From CBDANW01 sp965197825 (GTDB lineage: Bacteria > Acidobacteriota > Vicinamibacteria > Marinacidobacterales > DATDRI01), in NCBI GenBank assembly GCA_965197825.1, contig CBDANW010000003.1, forward strand, positions 62,001-126,000: 64,000 bases of DNA, given 5' to 3'. The stretch's first letter is position 1; each line of letters starts with the position of its first letter. The position numbers and the translations under genes were made by a program. The notes under the pieces are model-generated. The model made no database searches. It was not told the DNA's origin and was given only the letters and a program-made list of their open reading frames with translations. Of this stretch, positions 8,539 to 17,853 are shown piece by piece.

Positions 8539-9094
8539 AATTCAGATCTGAACCATTCAAAACCGCCTTCCCTCGCCTTCCCTCGCCTTCCCTCGCCTTC
8601 CCTCGCCTTCCCTCGCCTTCCCTCGCCTTCCCTCGCCTTCCCTCGCCTTCCCTCGCCTTCCCTCGCCTTCCCTCGCCTTCCCTCGCCTTGCTCACAGCGG
8701 TTCGATTATCACGAGCGATCCTGATTGCCAGTACAACTGCATCGCTTGGGCGGCTGGCGAACGAGACCGGCGCTGGTGGCCCGAGCGGGCTACCTACTGG
8801 CCGGCGGGGATTGAGCATTCCAGTTCAAGAAATGCATTTATTGCTGCGTACCGGACCATTGGGTATAGCCAATGCGATGATGACAGGCTGGAGGACGGGA
8901 TACAAAAGATCGCATTGTATGCGATAGTGAATCGGGTGGAGGAGGTCAAGCATGCAGCCCGGCAGCTTCCCTGTGGAAAATGGACAAGCAAGCTAGGTGA
9001 TCGTGAAGATATTGTTCATCCAGAGTTCGACGACTTAGAGGGGCCTGTGTATGGCGAGGTAGTTTGTTTCTTGTCGCGTTCTATACGTGTTTAA
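8520..9094 (+). CDS. IS1595 passenger gene 3, DUF7689-like, out of frame because of a repeat tract
   Basis: The body reads DPDCQYNCIAWAAGE...RRWWPERATYWPAG...HAARQLPCGKWTSKLGDRED...LEGPVYGEVVCFL and ends with TAA at 9094. This matches from memory the DUF7689-type pattern YNCIAWAaGd..rwWWP...YWP.G. Its frame has no start codon. The GTG at 8520 (MEKAELKFRSEPFKTAFPRL) begins in another frame and leads into the 10-bp repeats at 8571-8690, after which that frame is wrong for the body. One extra repeat unit, or two fewer, would join them. The missing N-terminal part would then fit the family (FPRL...ITSDPDCQYNCIAW). As sequenced the gene is probably OFF. Confidence 0.65.
8571..8690 (+). repeat. Twelve tandem copies of a 10-bp unit (CCTCGCCTTC)
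   Basis: Twelve head-to-tail units of CCTCGCCTTC, the last ending in G, preceded by a partial unit (CCGCCTTC, 8563-8570). The unit is not a multiple of three, so each gain or loss changes the reading frame of the gene spanning it. No stop codon arises in any frame within the tract. It lies between the start codon and the conserved body of the DUF7689-like gene. Confidence 0.95.
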
Positions 9095-9130
9095 CTCGCT
9101 GTCTAGCTTCTCAATCTGATGGAGGGAACG

Positions 9131-9367
9131 ATGAAACAGAAACAATCCGGACCCATTCACAGCCACGAGAAACCGAAGACCGTTGAACTTGTTCGCTCGA
9201 CCTACCAGCCGACGAAGGCCGATATGGAGGAAGAATTCGCGCTCCGCTCGGATGGCAGCGCTGACTTGAACGACATAGACTCGGTGATGGGTGAACTCGG
9301 CAAGGCCATGACCCAGCCGGTCAACTTCCGTCGCATCAAGAAACCGCGCTCGCGCCGGTCTCCATAG
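9131..9367 (+). CDS. IS1595 passenger gene 4, unknown 78-residue protein
   Basis: It begins MKQKQSGPIHSHEKPKTVEL at 9131 with GGAGGG upstream; the ATG at 9119 lacks an RBS. The sequence is hydrophilic, with SADLNDIDSVMGELGKAM and a very basic end (FRRIKKPRSRRSP). It stops 11 bases before the right inverted repeat. A small protein in this last position could help transposition or DNA binding, given the basic tail, but I do not recognise it. Confidence 0.65.
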   Translation: MKQKQSGPIHSHEKPKTVELVRSTYQPTKADMEEEFALRSDGSADLNDIDSVMGELGKAMTQPVNFRRIKKPRSRRSP

Positions 9368-9378
9368 GGGTGGTCGCT

Positions 9379-9401
9379 GGGGACTTTAGTATATAATCCC
9401 C
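9379..9401 (-). repeat. Right terminal inverted repeat of the IS1595-type transposon
   Basis: Perfect reverse complement of 6734-6756 (GGGGACTTTAGTATATAA...). It marks the right boundary. The following 9402-9629 has no recognisable gene. Confidence 0.9.
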
Positions 9402-9629
9402 TTTCTCAAGCACGTTATTGCGTCGGTGGCCCGGCAGCGACAGAGTGCAGAACCTCCACCGAGGCGAAGACGAGTTCGCAGGACCTCAACTCCCATGGCT
9501 GTCTGCCCGTCAATACGCGATCTTCTCTTTTGCGGATCACAGCACAGGTATGTCCAGGCGATGTTGACGAAAAACTAGCTGACTGCCCCCCAAGATAATG
9601 GGCTCGAGCGCCTCGTTCCGCCTTAGCGT

Positions 9630-10118
9630 CTATTCGAGGCGGAGCGAGGAGAGAAAATCCTCGACGCTCGCTTCCCATTTCGCCATCGTTGCTTCGGGGC
9701 CGAGCACGCGGATGTACCACGGGCCCGTGCCTCCTTCGGCAACGGCGCCGATCATCCGGTATCCAGGACGGTTGTTGCGCTGTGGCGCTCCGGGCCTTAC
9801 CGGAGCGACGAACGTCCCGCGCATGTCTGCGACGGTGAGCTCGAGTCCGTTCACGGTGCGCTCGGTGATGATCGCTCTGTCGCGCGTGCTCGAGCCGTCC
9901 GGTTGCTCGAACTGGCCGAACCAACGTGCGAGGTTGGCTTCGACACCGCCTCCAGATCCCTCACCGAAATAGAAGATCACGACTTCGGCAGGAGCGTCGT
10001 CGCCGGTGAGCTCCCAAACGGCGACGCGCATCGAAGAAGACAACGGCTTCGACACCCACTCCGCTGGGGCGTCAAAACCCAAACCGGAAGCAATGAGTAC
10101 AGCCGCTATCAAGCTCAC
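9630..10118 (-). CDS. Exported protein of unknown function
   Basis: A 162-residue protein starting at a GTG that overlaps the stop of the upstream hydrolase gene (GTGA). A short hydrophobic leader (MSLIAAVLIASGLGF) suggests export. The rest (PAEWVSKPLSSSMRVAVWEL, AEVVIFYFGEGSGGGVEANL, DMRGTFVAPVRPGAPQRNNR, GTGPWYIRVLGPEATMAKWE) looks like a single alpha/beta domain of a periplasmic or lipoprotein-like family of unknown role. The coupling suggests a joint job with the metallo-hydrolase. Confidence 0.7.
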   Translation of the reverse strand: MSLIAAVLIASGLGFDAPAEWVSKPLSSSMRVAVWELTGDDAPAEVVIFYFGEGSGGGVEANLARWFGQFEQPDGSSTRDRAIITERTVNGLELTVADMRGTFVAPVRPGAPQRNNRPGYRMIGAVAEGGTGPWYIRVLGPEATMAKWEASVEDFLSSLRLE

Positions 10119-10984
10119 GGTGCGAGATCTTTGTACGCGGATTCGAGCATGGCAGCTGCGCCGCCGATACGCCGGCCGCTATCCCAGCGCTCGTCGTATT
10201 CTTTCGTCAGCCCTGCAGCTTGTATCTGTTCCAGCGTCTTGCCGTCGGCGATGGCCGACTGAACCCGATCCCGGATGACCAAGAGCATGTTGCGCCACGC
10301 TCTTACTTCTTCGACGTTGGACGTCACACCGTGGCCCGGGATGATCTTGGTGTCGGCGTTCGAAACCTCGACGAGAAGGTCGAGCGCTTTGATCGTACCG
10401 AGAAACGTGCCGCCGTTGGCAGTGTCGATGTAGGGGTAGCTCGTCGTTCGGTAGATATCGCCGGTATGGACGGCGTTCGAGTCCTTGAACACGATGTAGG
10501 AATCGTTGTTCGTGTGCGCGTCCGGTGTCTTGAACACGTACACGGTCTCGCCGTTGATATGGAACGACATGTCGTCGCCGTAAGTAACGAGCGGCGGATC
10601 TTGGTCGTAACCGGCCTTGGCCATCTGCGCCCGGACGTTGTCGTGACCGAAGATGAGCGTTCCCATTTTTCCAAAATTCTCATTGCCGCCGGTGTGATCC
10701 GGATGCATGTGAGTGTTGACGAGAAAGCGAATCGGTTTGTCGGAAACGGTTCGCACTGCGGCGACAATCTTGTCAGTCAACGGAGCATATTGATCATCGA
10801 TCAAGAACACGCCGTCCTCACCGACGAAGAGCCCGATGTTCCCGCCGGCGCCTTCGATGTAGGACACCTGGCCCACGACCGGATACACCGTCATTTCCAC
10901 GGCGTCGAAGTCCGGTTGGGCGGCCGCGAGACCAGTCACGACCCACGTTGCTGCTGAAACCAAAAACACGGTCTTTTTCATCAT
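10115..10984 (-). CDS. Secreted metallo-beta-lactamase-fold hydrolase
   Basis: A 289-residue protein with a signal peptide (MKKTVFLVSAATWVVTGLAAAQ). The MBL fold shows NTHMHPDHTGG (HxHxDH), the later His in DAHTNNDSYIVF, the bridging Asp region AVHTGDIYRTTSYP and PGHG. All zinc ligands appear present. The family includes periplasmic hydrolases and quinoprotein-relay (SoxH-like) enzymes; true beta-lactamase activity cannot be claimed. The ATG at 10984 is followed by a second ATG at 10981. It is first in a pair with the exported protein downstream. Confidence 0.9.
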   Translation of the reverse strand: MMKKTVFLVSAATWVVTGLAAAQPDFDAVEMTVYPVVGQVSYIEGAGGNIGLFVGEDGVFLIDDQYAPLTDKIVAAVRTVSDKPIRFLVNTHMHPDHTGGNENFGKMGTLIFGHDNVRAQMAKAGYDQDPPLVTYGDDMSFHINGETVYVFKTPDAHTNNDSYIVFKDSNAVHTGDIYRTTSYPYIDTANGGTFLGTIKALDLLVEVSNADTKIIPGHGVTSNVEEVRAWRNMLLVIRDRVQSAIADGKTLEQIQAAGLTKEYDERWDSGRRIGGAAAMLESAYKDLAP

Positions 10985-11092
10985 CCGTGCCTTTCCCGAG
11001 CCAGAATCGAGGCGTTGAGCGCCCGAACCCGCTAATTCTACCGTAAAATTCCTCGTCCTTTTCCGCGCTGGCGGCGTTGCTCCTCGTGGGGA

Positions 11093-11692
11093 TTAGTTGT
11101 CGAGGAGTTTGAGAATGGTGTCTTCTATCTCGCGGTATTCCCGATGGCAGCTTTCGTGGTTCCGCCAGTGGAGTCCAGCTTCTGCCAGATGGTACTCGCC
11201 GCCGGGGTGGACGTAGCGGACGACACCCTGCTTGTCGACGAGGAAGGAAACGGAGGTCCACGCCTGTACCTCGTGGTCGAGCCACCAGCGGTGGAGCGCT
11301 ATCCAATCCGCGTCGAGGGCCACCGGGAAGGTGAAGCCGAAGCGCTCGGTCGCCCGCCGCAGCCGTTCGACGCTCCTATCGCCGGGCGGCTTTGGGTGAA
11401 AGATGCCGATGACCAGGAGGCCCCGACCTCGGTACTTGCGGTTGAGCTCCCGCAGCACGGGCGCCGTCGTGGAGCAAAAGGGACAAGTGTCCGTCCACCA
11501 ACGGACGAGTAGTACATTTCCCTTCAAGTCGGCCGGCTCCAGCGGATCCGCGTTCAACCACGCTTTTAGCTCGAAGGGGGGTGCCGCTTGGCCGATGCGG
11601 CCTTCGCCACCGATACGGCCGGGAAAATTCTCGCGTCCGGCGACAGACTGGGAGAGCGCGACGAGTAATGGAGGATGGCTTGGGAGTTTCAC
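11093..11692 (-). CDS. TlpA-like thioredoxin-fold protein
   Basis: A 199-residue redoxin/TlpA-type protein. Key parts are GQAAPPFELKAWL, LKGNVLLVRWWTDTCPFCST (CxxC active site CPFC), RGRGLLVIGIFHPK, then the conserved cis-Pro region VSFLVDKQGVVRYVHPGGEY. Such proteins reduce or oxidise thiols or handle peroxides in the envelope. The N-terminus lacks an obvious signal peptide, and the gene start is close to a region of IS debris beginning near 11700, so its 5' end may have been altered. It is followed by the MBL gene on the same strand. Confidence 0.85.
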   Translation of the reverse strand: MKLPSHPPLLVALSQSVAGRENFPGRIGGEGRIGQAAPPFELKAWLNADPLEPADLKGNVLLVRWWTDTCPFCSTTAPVLRELNRKYRGRGLLVIGIFHPKPPGDRSVERLRRATERFGFTFPVALDADWIALHRWWLDHEVQAWTSVSFLVDKQGVVRYVHPGGEYHLAEAGLHWRNHESCHREYREIEDTILKLLDN

Positions 11693-12254
11693 AAGCTAAA
11701 CCCGCTCCACTTCGACACGGGTGCTTCTGAAATCAAGTGTTGGTGGCCGCCGCGTAACCCGCTCACGTGCTAGAGTTTGAGCCTGATTTCGAAGGGACAC
11801 AGTTCTTTCGGCGATGCAGACTGGGCTGACCAGGCGGTGCCTGACGTTCAGCAACATCTTCGTGTGCACGCCGACATCATTATTATATGCGATGGCGTCC
11901 TGTGCCGAAACTTGATCCACTGGCAATGTTACAAGCGAGCAGTCGATGCGGCGTGGACGGCGGGACCCGCGACAACCATTGAGCAGAGCTACCCTTTGGC
12001 GGGCCGTCACCATGCAGATGACCACCTAGTCGAGAGCGAATATCGAATCGTGTTCCTGAGCTGTTTCCACGCTACGCCGGGTGCTTGCGCTGTTTACTGT
12101 TGGTGATGTGTACGCATCCCTTTGCAAAAGAGGCGCTTACGCTCCATTTAGCGCGCAGCGAAGGTCACGAGCGCTATTTTGGCTGTAACTTAATGCACCG
12201 TAAAGTCTTAGCGTCATCTCACCAACACTTGATGACGGAAGCACCGACCGGAGA

Positions 12255-12467
12255 CTAATCAAGTTCGATGCGCGCGGATGAATAAATAGAAGGCACACCC
12301 CTCGTGGGATAGGTGTTGGCGAAGAAACGGGCCGGATCAAGATATTCAGCATTGCCCGTGCCAATGACGACCTGGGCCAGGTCCGCAGCAAAGTCGGCCT
12401 CGGTAATCGCTCCCTTGAGAACATCCGCGCGTGGCCGACATGTCTCAAATATCGTTGGAATGGTCAT
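12255..12467 (-). pseudogene. DUF499-type ATPase gene, N-terminal stub
   Basis: It starts MTIPTIFETCRPRADVLKG, then FAADLAQVVIGTGNAEYLDP and FFANTYPTRG. This is the conserved beginning of very large DUF499 AAA-type ATPases, which are typically found with DUF1156 methyltransferases in anti-phage islands. After TYPTRG the sequence diverges and stops, so about 95% of the usual protein is missing. Its ATG overlaps the stop of the upstream HTH fragment (ATGA). It is a relic of a defence operon. Confidence 0.7.
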
Positions 12468-12573
12468 TGCTTCCGCTCCACCGGCTCTCCCGTGTCATCC
12501 GGCCAGGCCGCGTTCCCTGCTGCCCACTGGTCGATCTCGCTTTTTCTGAACCGCCAGGAACCACCAACCTTTA
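12464..12573 (-). pseudogene. Excisionase/MerR-like HTH protein, C-terminal fragment
   Basis: The reverse frame reads LKVGGSWRFRKSEIDQWAAG, then ends about 16 residues later. GGSWRFRKSEIDQW is the hallmark end of excisionase-type helix-turn-helix domains. The upstream part is replaced by insertion-sequence DNA at about 12573. Its TGA overlaps the ATG of the DUF499 stub, the arrangement expected at the head of such defence operons. Confidence 0.7.
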
Positions 12574-13004
12574 GCTGCTGGCGGTTGACCCAGCCAGAAC
12601 GAGCAGTAGGAATTGCACGTGGTACGTCATCATGGAACTGAAGATAACACCCTCGGCCAGACGATTGTAAAGCCTACGGCCCTTGGCCCGGTCGCAAACA
12701 CAGACACTAAGCTGCTGATTTATGGTCTATTTCAAAAGGGCCGAGTTTTGGCACAGGACGGGGGAAACTCCTATATATGGTATACGGACTTGGTGGTGCA
12801 CCCAGATCGTCAGCTCAGCAGCTTTCGCCTGACGACGTATAGCCCGTCGTACTCAGTCAAATCCTTGGTGGGTTCTCCCAGCATTAATACGCCCTGGCGC
12901 TCTGGCGTGTTCGGTGCGGCCCGCGCCGACCCGAACCTGATCGGTCTCCGATCTGCCGGGACTATGCCTGCATGATTTCGTCGTTTGTTCGCGCTCGGCC
13001 CTGG

Positions 13005-13078
13005 GCACGGCCGCAAACACAGACTCTAAGTTGCTGATTTATGGGCTATTTCAAAGGGCTGAGTTTTGGCACAGGACG
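13005..13078 (-). repeat. Solitary terminus of the long-TIR insertion sequence
   Basis: The sequence GCAAACACAGACTCTAAG to TTTTGGCACAGGACG matches the outer 74 bases of the IS ends at 821-926 and 2151-2257 with a few differences. No transposase accompanies it. It lies 240 bp from a second such end (12660-12764). The interval between them holds only a short unrecognised frame. Confidence 0.75.
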
Positions 13079-13173
13079 AGGTGCAAGACTGTGGCAAACC
13101 TCCAGACGGGCGCGTAGACAAAACGCTGTTATGTGATCGCACATTTTACACTCTGGATGCAAGTCCTTTCGTC

Positions 13174-13979
13174 GGTATTGTCAAGTTGACGTTGAGCGAG
13201 CGAACCTATCGCGTCGAGCTGACTTCCTTTGCTCTCATCGGACGGCACAGGTTACCTCCTGCCAGACGATGAAAGCGCGGTCTCGTAGCTCCCGATGATG
13301 ATGCGCTTGCAACAAATGCCGTCCGACGCGAAAGAGATTTTGCACGAGTCCATGCACGGTCAAGAATCGTTGCGCCTGCCCAGGAGCTTTAAACTTCCGC
13401 ATCTGTCGTTCCCGTTGTCGCGTCGGTTCGTGCGAGACTTCGGCTAGGTTGTTTCTGTACTGGTCAGTGTCGTGGACGACGGACGGCATGACCTCGCGGT
13501 GAGCGGCGCTGTAGCTTCTCAGTTTGTCGGTGACCAGCTGCCAGGGCGGACGGCCTTGCCCCTTCAACAGCTTGCGGAAGAATCGTTTGGCGGCTTTCTG
13601 ATCACGGCGAGGCTGGACGAGGATATCGATTACATCACCATCTTGGTCTACCGCGCGCCAGAGGTATTGGCGTTCACCTTGTATCTTTATGAAGACCTCG
13701 TCCAGGTGCCATGTGTCACCGAGACGACCCTGCCGACGCTTCAGTCGCCGAGCGTATTCCGGCCCGAACTTAATGCACCACAGTCGGACCGCTTCGTAAG
13801 AAACCGTGATGCCTCGCTGAGCGAGCAACTCTTCGACGTTTCGAAAGCTCACGCAGAATCGGTGGTAGAGCCAGACGGCGTGGCTGATGATTTCCGGTGG
13901 AAATCGATAGCCGTGGTAGCTTGGCGCATCGGTCTTCATTGGACCATTCTGTCAGTCACCAGCTCAATTTGACAATACC
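13174..13979 (-). mobile_element. IS6-family insertion sequence
   Basis: About 806 bp with inverted ends GGTATTGTCAAGTTGA (13174-13189) and its near complement at 13964-13979. One transposase fills the element, the usual size and layout for IS6/IS26 relatives. No 8-bp direct repeat is visible (CTTTCGTC versus GTCAGTAG), as often follows replicative IS6 rearrangement. Confidence 0.85.
13235..13939 (-). CDS. IS6-family transposase
   Basis: A 234-residue transposase: YHGYRFPPEIISHAVWLYHR (HTH region with the typical FRNVEELLAQRGI), then the DDE core with TWHLDEVFIKI, LWRAVDQDGDVIDILVQ, RPPWQLVTDKLRSY and NNLAEVSHEPTRQRERQM. In IS6 the last acidic residue is in the xxEssHxxtR stretch, which is present. 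Length and ends match a complete copy. Confidence 0.9.
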   Translation of the reverse strand: MKTDAPSYHGYRFPPEIISHAVWLYHRFCVSFRNVEELLAQRGITVSYEAVRLWCIKFGPEYARRLKRRQGRLGDTWHLDEVFIKIQGERQYLWRAVDQDGDVIDILVQPRRDQKAAKRFFRKLLKGQGRPPWQLVTDKLRSYSAAHREVMPSVVHDTDQYRNNLAEVSHEPTRQRERQMRKFKAPGQAQRFLTVHGLVQNLFRVGRHLLQAHHHRELRDRAFIVWQEVTCAVR

Positions 13980-13988
13980 GTCAGTAGC

Positions 13989-14122
13989 CTAAAGGCATTC
14001 TTTCGCTACTGCACCTGGCCTCTCATCGAGCGTCACGAGCTCGGCCTTCAACTGCATGGCAAGCCAAAGGTACGACGCGTCGTAGCAAGTGATGTCGTTG
14101 CTCTCTGCCAGGGTGTCAAAAC
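13989..14122 (-). pseudogene. PIN-domain (VapC-type) toxin, C-terminal fragment
   Basis: The reverse frame reads RFDTLAESNDITCYDASYLW, then LAMQLKAELVTLDERPG and a stop at 13989. YDASYLWLAMQLKAELVTLDE is the characteristic C-terminal half of VapC-like PIN nucleases, with the catalytic Asp positions in YDA and TLDE. An in-frame stop lies just upstream and no N-terminal half or antitoxin remains. It is a dead toxin-antitoxin relic flanked by the IS6 element. Confidence 0.75.
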
Positions 14123-14149
14123 GGTACTAAACGCGGGTACGACGACCTC

Positions 14150-14197
14150 TTGACAAGAGTCGCGTTCGATGTAACAATTCATCCGGATATACGGATG
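14150..14197 (+). promoter_or_regulatory. Promoter with overlapping palindromic operator for the ArsR-methyltransferase gene
   Basis: TTGACA, about 16 bases, then TAACAAT forms a sigma-70 promoter. It is directly followed by the inverted repeat CATCCGGATATACGGATG (14180-14197), whose right arm includes the ATG of the gene. ArsR-family repressors bind such dyads, so autoregulation is likely. The TTG within the -35 box is in frame but cannot sensibly be a start codon, which favours the ATG at 14195. The leader would be very short. Confidence 0.55.
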
Positions 14198-15199
14198 AAG
14201 CTATCAGGCCCTATTCTCGACAACTTGGCGGCGCTGACGGAGCCGGTGCGCTGCCGGATCCTACTCCTTCTGGAGCGGCACGAGCTCACAGTGGGCGAGC
14301 TTTGCTCGGTACTTCAGCTTCCCCAGTCCACCGTGAGCCGCCACCTGAAGACGTTGGGCGAGGCAGGCTGGGTCGTCTCCCGAAGGGATGGGACGAGCCG
14401 GTATTACTACCTGCCCGAGGGCGGCGAGGAGTCGGCTCTGCCGCAGCTGTGGAACATCGTTCGAGGTGAGATCGGCGAGAGTCCTGCTGCCGCGCAAGAC
14501 TCCAAACGGTTGGAGAGCACGCTATCAGCCCGTCGGGCCAAGTCGGAGGCCTTCTTCGCTTCCGCTGCCGGGGAATGGGACCGACTTCGTACCGAGCTTT
14601 TCGGTAAGCACTTTTATTCTCACTCGCTCCTGGCTCTTCTGGACCCTGGCTGGGTGGTGGGGGACCTGGGTTGCGGCACGGGACAGGTGAGCGCGCTCGT
14701 GGCGCCGTTCGTCGAGCAGGTCGTGGCCGTCGATGCTTCTTCGGAGATGTTGAGCGCCGCGCGATCACGCTTGCGCCAGCACAAGAACGTCGTGATTCGT
14801 AAGGGTGTCTTGGAGAAGCTTCCCATCGAGGACGGCTCCCTCGACGTCGCGGCGTTCATGTTGGTCCTGCATCACTTGCCCGATCCGGTTGCCGCCCTGA
14901 GCGAGGCACGGCGCGTCTTGCGACCGAGTGGGAAGTTGCTGATCGTCGATATGTACCCGCACGAGCGGGAAGAGTATAAGCAACAAATGGGACACGTCTG
15001 GCTGGGTTTTTCGGAAGAGAAGATGAGCAAGCACCTCGCGGCAGCGGGATTCGAGCCCGGGGCGTTTCATTCTATCGCTCCCGAAGCGGATGCCAAGGGG
15101 CCCGCTCTCTTTACTACCGTGGCATACAAGGGTGTGCGCGGATCCAAACGGCAGTCTCGTTCGCAAAAGGTAGTGGAGCTCGCCGAAGAAACTGCGTGA
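14195..15199 (+). CDS. ArsR-type regulator fused to a SAM-dependent methyltransferase
   Basis: A 334-residue two-domain protein. Residues about 5-80 form an ArsR winged helix (LAALTEPVRCRILLLLERHE, LPQSTVSRHLKTLGEAGWV). Residues about 110-310 form a class I methyltransferase (VVGDLGCGTGQVSALVAPFV; AVDASSEML; LHHLPDPVAALSEARRVLRP). It lies 45 bp upstream of ahcY on the same strand. Fusions of this type commonly accompany methionine-cycle genes, where S-adenosylhomocysteine is the expected signal. That the methyltransferase domain acts as a SAM/SAH sensor is inference. Confidence 0.85.
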   Translation: MKLSGPILDNLAALTEPVRCRILLLLERHELTVGELCSVLQLPQSTVSRHLKTLGEAGWVVSRRDGTSRYYYLPEGGEESALPQLWNIVRGEIGESPAAAQDSKRLESTLSARRAKSEAFFASAAGEWDRLRTELFGKHFYSHSLLALLDPGWVVGDLGCGTGQVSALVAPFVEQVVAVDASSEMLSAARSRLRQHKNVVIRKGVLEKLPIEDGSLDVAAFMLVLHHLPDPVAALSEARRVLRPSGKLLIVDMYPHEREEYKQQMGHVWLGFSEEKMSKHLAAAGFEPGAFHSIAPEADAKGPALFTTVAYKGVRGSKRQSRSQKVVELAEETA

Positions 15200-15244
15200 A
15201 GGCAAACACGCGATACTTGAACGATTGATTTGGAGGAATGACTC

Positions 15245-16743
<1,499 letters not shown>

Positions 16744-16747
<4 letters not shown>

Positions 16748-17811
16748 TGGACTGTAACAACTGAACGTTTAGTGATTTTAATGCGTCGTGACGGATCGTT
16801 GTAGGTCCACTTCACGGGCTTGGGGTCTTCGTTGTACTTGCGAATGTAGCGCATGATCTTGCGGGTCAGGTCGTGGGTTGACGTGAACACGCCTCGATGG
16901 ATCAGGGCACGCTCGATCTTGGAGAACCAGAGTTCGATTTTGTTCAGCCAGGAGGAATATGTGGGTGTGAAGTGGAGTCGGACTTTTGGGTTGGCCTCGA
17001 GGAACTGTGCGACCTTGGCGGTCTTGTGAGCCGACAGATTGTCGAGGATGACATGTATTTCGCGCTTTCGCTTGTGGCTCGCAACCAGCTGCTCCAAGAA
17101 GGCGACGAACTCCTGGCTGGTATGGCGGCGGACAGTCTTGCCCAAAACCACCCCCGTCTTCGTGTCGAAGGCGGCGTAGAGAGAAAGCGTTCCATGCCAG
17201 ACGTACTCGAAACCGTGTCGCTCGGCCCACCCGGGAGACAACGGCAAAATCGGGTCCCGTCGATCCAGGGCTTGGATCGCCGTTTTCTCATCAATACAAA
17301 ACACCGCAGCGTGCTGAGGTGGATTCATATATAGACCGATGATATCCGCTGCCTTCGTCTCGAAATCCGGATCGTTGGAGGCCTTGTAATGCTCAATTCG
17401 GTGTGGCTGGAGACCATGCTTTTTCCAAGTGCGAGCCACCATCATGTGATGGATTCCCAGCTTCTTCGCAAGTCGACGCGTGCTCCAGTGAGTCGAGCCG
17501 TCGGTCGGTTTTTTCTGCGTCCACGAAAGAATCCGTGCTTCCATCCGAGGCGTGAGCACTTGAATCGGACGCCCCTCGTGACGCGCGTACAGACCTGCCA
17601 GACGCTCCTCCAAGAATCGGCGTTTCCACTTGCTGATAAAAGGCGCCGTGCAGCCCACCGTCTGCTGCACCTGCGTATAGCTTGCACCGTCTGCCAGCAA
17701 GAGCAACATCCGAGCGATCCGCGCGTCATCCGCTCGACCGCTACGGCTCGAAACTCGTTTGCCAAGCTCCCTATGTTCCGCTCGAGTCAACACAACGGCT
17801 CTCCCTCGCAT
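16744..17811 (-). CDS. IS630-family transposase, copy A
   Basis: The protein starts MRGRAVVLTRAEHRELGKRV at 17811; a GTG at 17835 is possible. It has an N-terminal HTH (SYTQVQQTVGCTAPFISKWK), a Winged_helix_33-like part (HWSTRRLAKKLGIHHMMVAR) and the DDE_3 core with FCIDEKTAIQALDR, HVILDNLSAHKTAK and PTYSSWLNKIELWFSKIERA. All three acidic residues are present. The stop codon TAG is completed by the CTAG target site, not by the element itself. It differs from copy B by only a few residues. Confidence 0.93.
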
Positions 17812-17853
17812 GAAAGAGATATTACAACTAAACACTTAAATGTTACGGTCCAC
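16747..17853 (-). mobile_element. IS630-family element, copy A, inserted at the ahcY stop codon
   Basis: 1107 bp flanked by TA duplications at 16745-16746 and 17854-17855, with inverted ends GTGGACTGTAACA and its near complement. The target was CTAG, overlapping the ahcY TAG. Because the base after the target TA is G both in the element and in the original sequence, the stop codon is regenerated. It is nearly identical to copy B at 59346-60451. Confidence 0.9.

Larger units (their letters stand above)
6734..9401 (+). mobile_element. IS1595-type transposon with four passenger genes
   Basis: A 2668-bp element with perfect 23-bp inverted ends (6734-6756 and 9379-9401; the outer end reads GGGGATTATATACTAAAG). 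It contains an IS1595-family transposase and, in the same direction, four passenger genes: 89 aa (7782), 161 aa (8053), a DUF7689-like gene (8520-9094) and 78 aa (9131). IS1595 elements are known to carry passengers. No 8-bp target duplication is evident (TATTTATT versus TTTCTCAA), so one flank may have changed since insertion. Confidence 0.85.
11890..12764 (-). mobile_element. Degraded inverted copy of the long-TIR insertion sequence, interrupted by foreign sequence
   Basis: 12585-12764 matches, in reverse complement, the left end and first codons of the IS at 821-2257, including a decayed ORF start. 12000-12080 matches its right-end interior (2065-2145) in reverse complement. A weak terminal match, GTCCTGTGCCGAAACTTG, lies near 11896. 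The transposase body is gone. In its place lie fragments of an HTH gene and a DUF499 gene (12255-12573). The stretch 11700-11890 has no recognisable gene. Confidence 0.6.

Noticed and set aside
8571..8690. Possible CRISPR array
   Set aside because: Units are contiguous 10-mers without spacers.
8516..8818. Reverse-strand frame of Gly/Lys/Arg/Glu repeats through the tandem repeat
   Set aside because: It only translates the 10-bp repeat in reverse, has no RBS and no conserved flank.
10220..10957. Forward open frame opposite the metallo-beta-lactamase-fold gene
   Set aside because: Shadow frame; the reverse strand has the signal peptide and zinc motifs.
10115..10984. Antibiotic-resistance beta-lactamase
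   Set aside because: The fold is shared with many hydrolases; no evidence for beta-lactam activity, and it pairs with an unrelated exported protein.
12810..13016. Small reverse frame between two IS termini (ends EYDGLYVVRRKLLS)
   Set aside because: It lies in IS debris, partly covers a terminal repeat, and matches no family I know.
15200..15244. SAH riboswitch ahead of ahcY
   Set aside because: Only 45 bases separate the genes and no suitable fold is visible; control by the upstream regulator is more likely.
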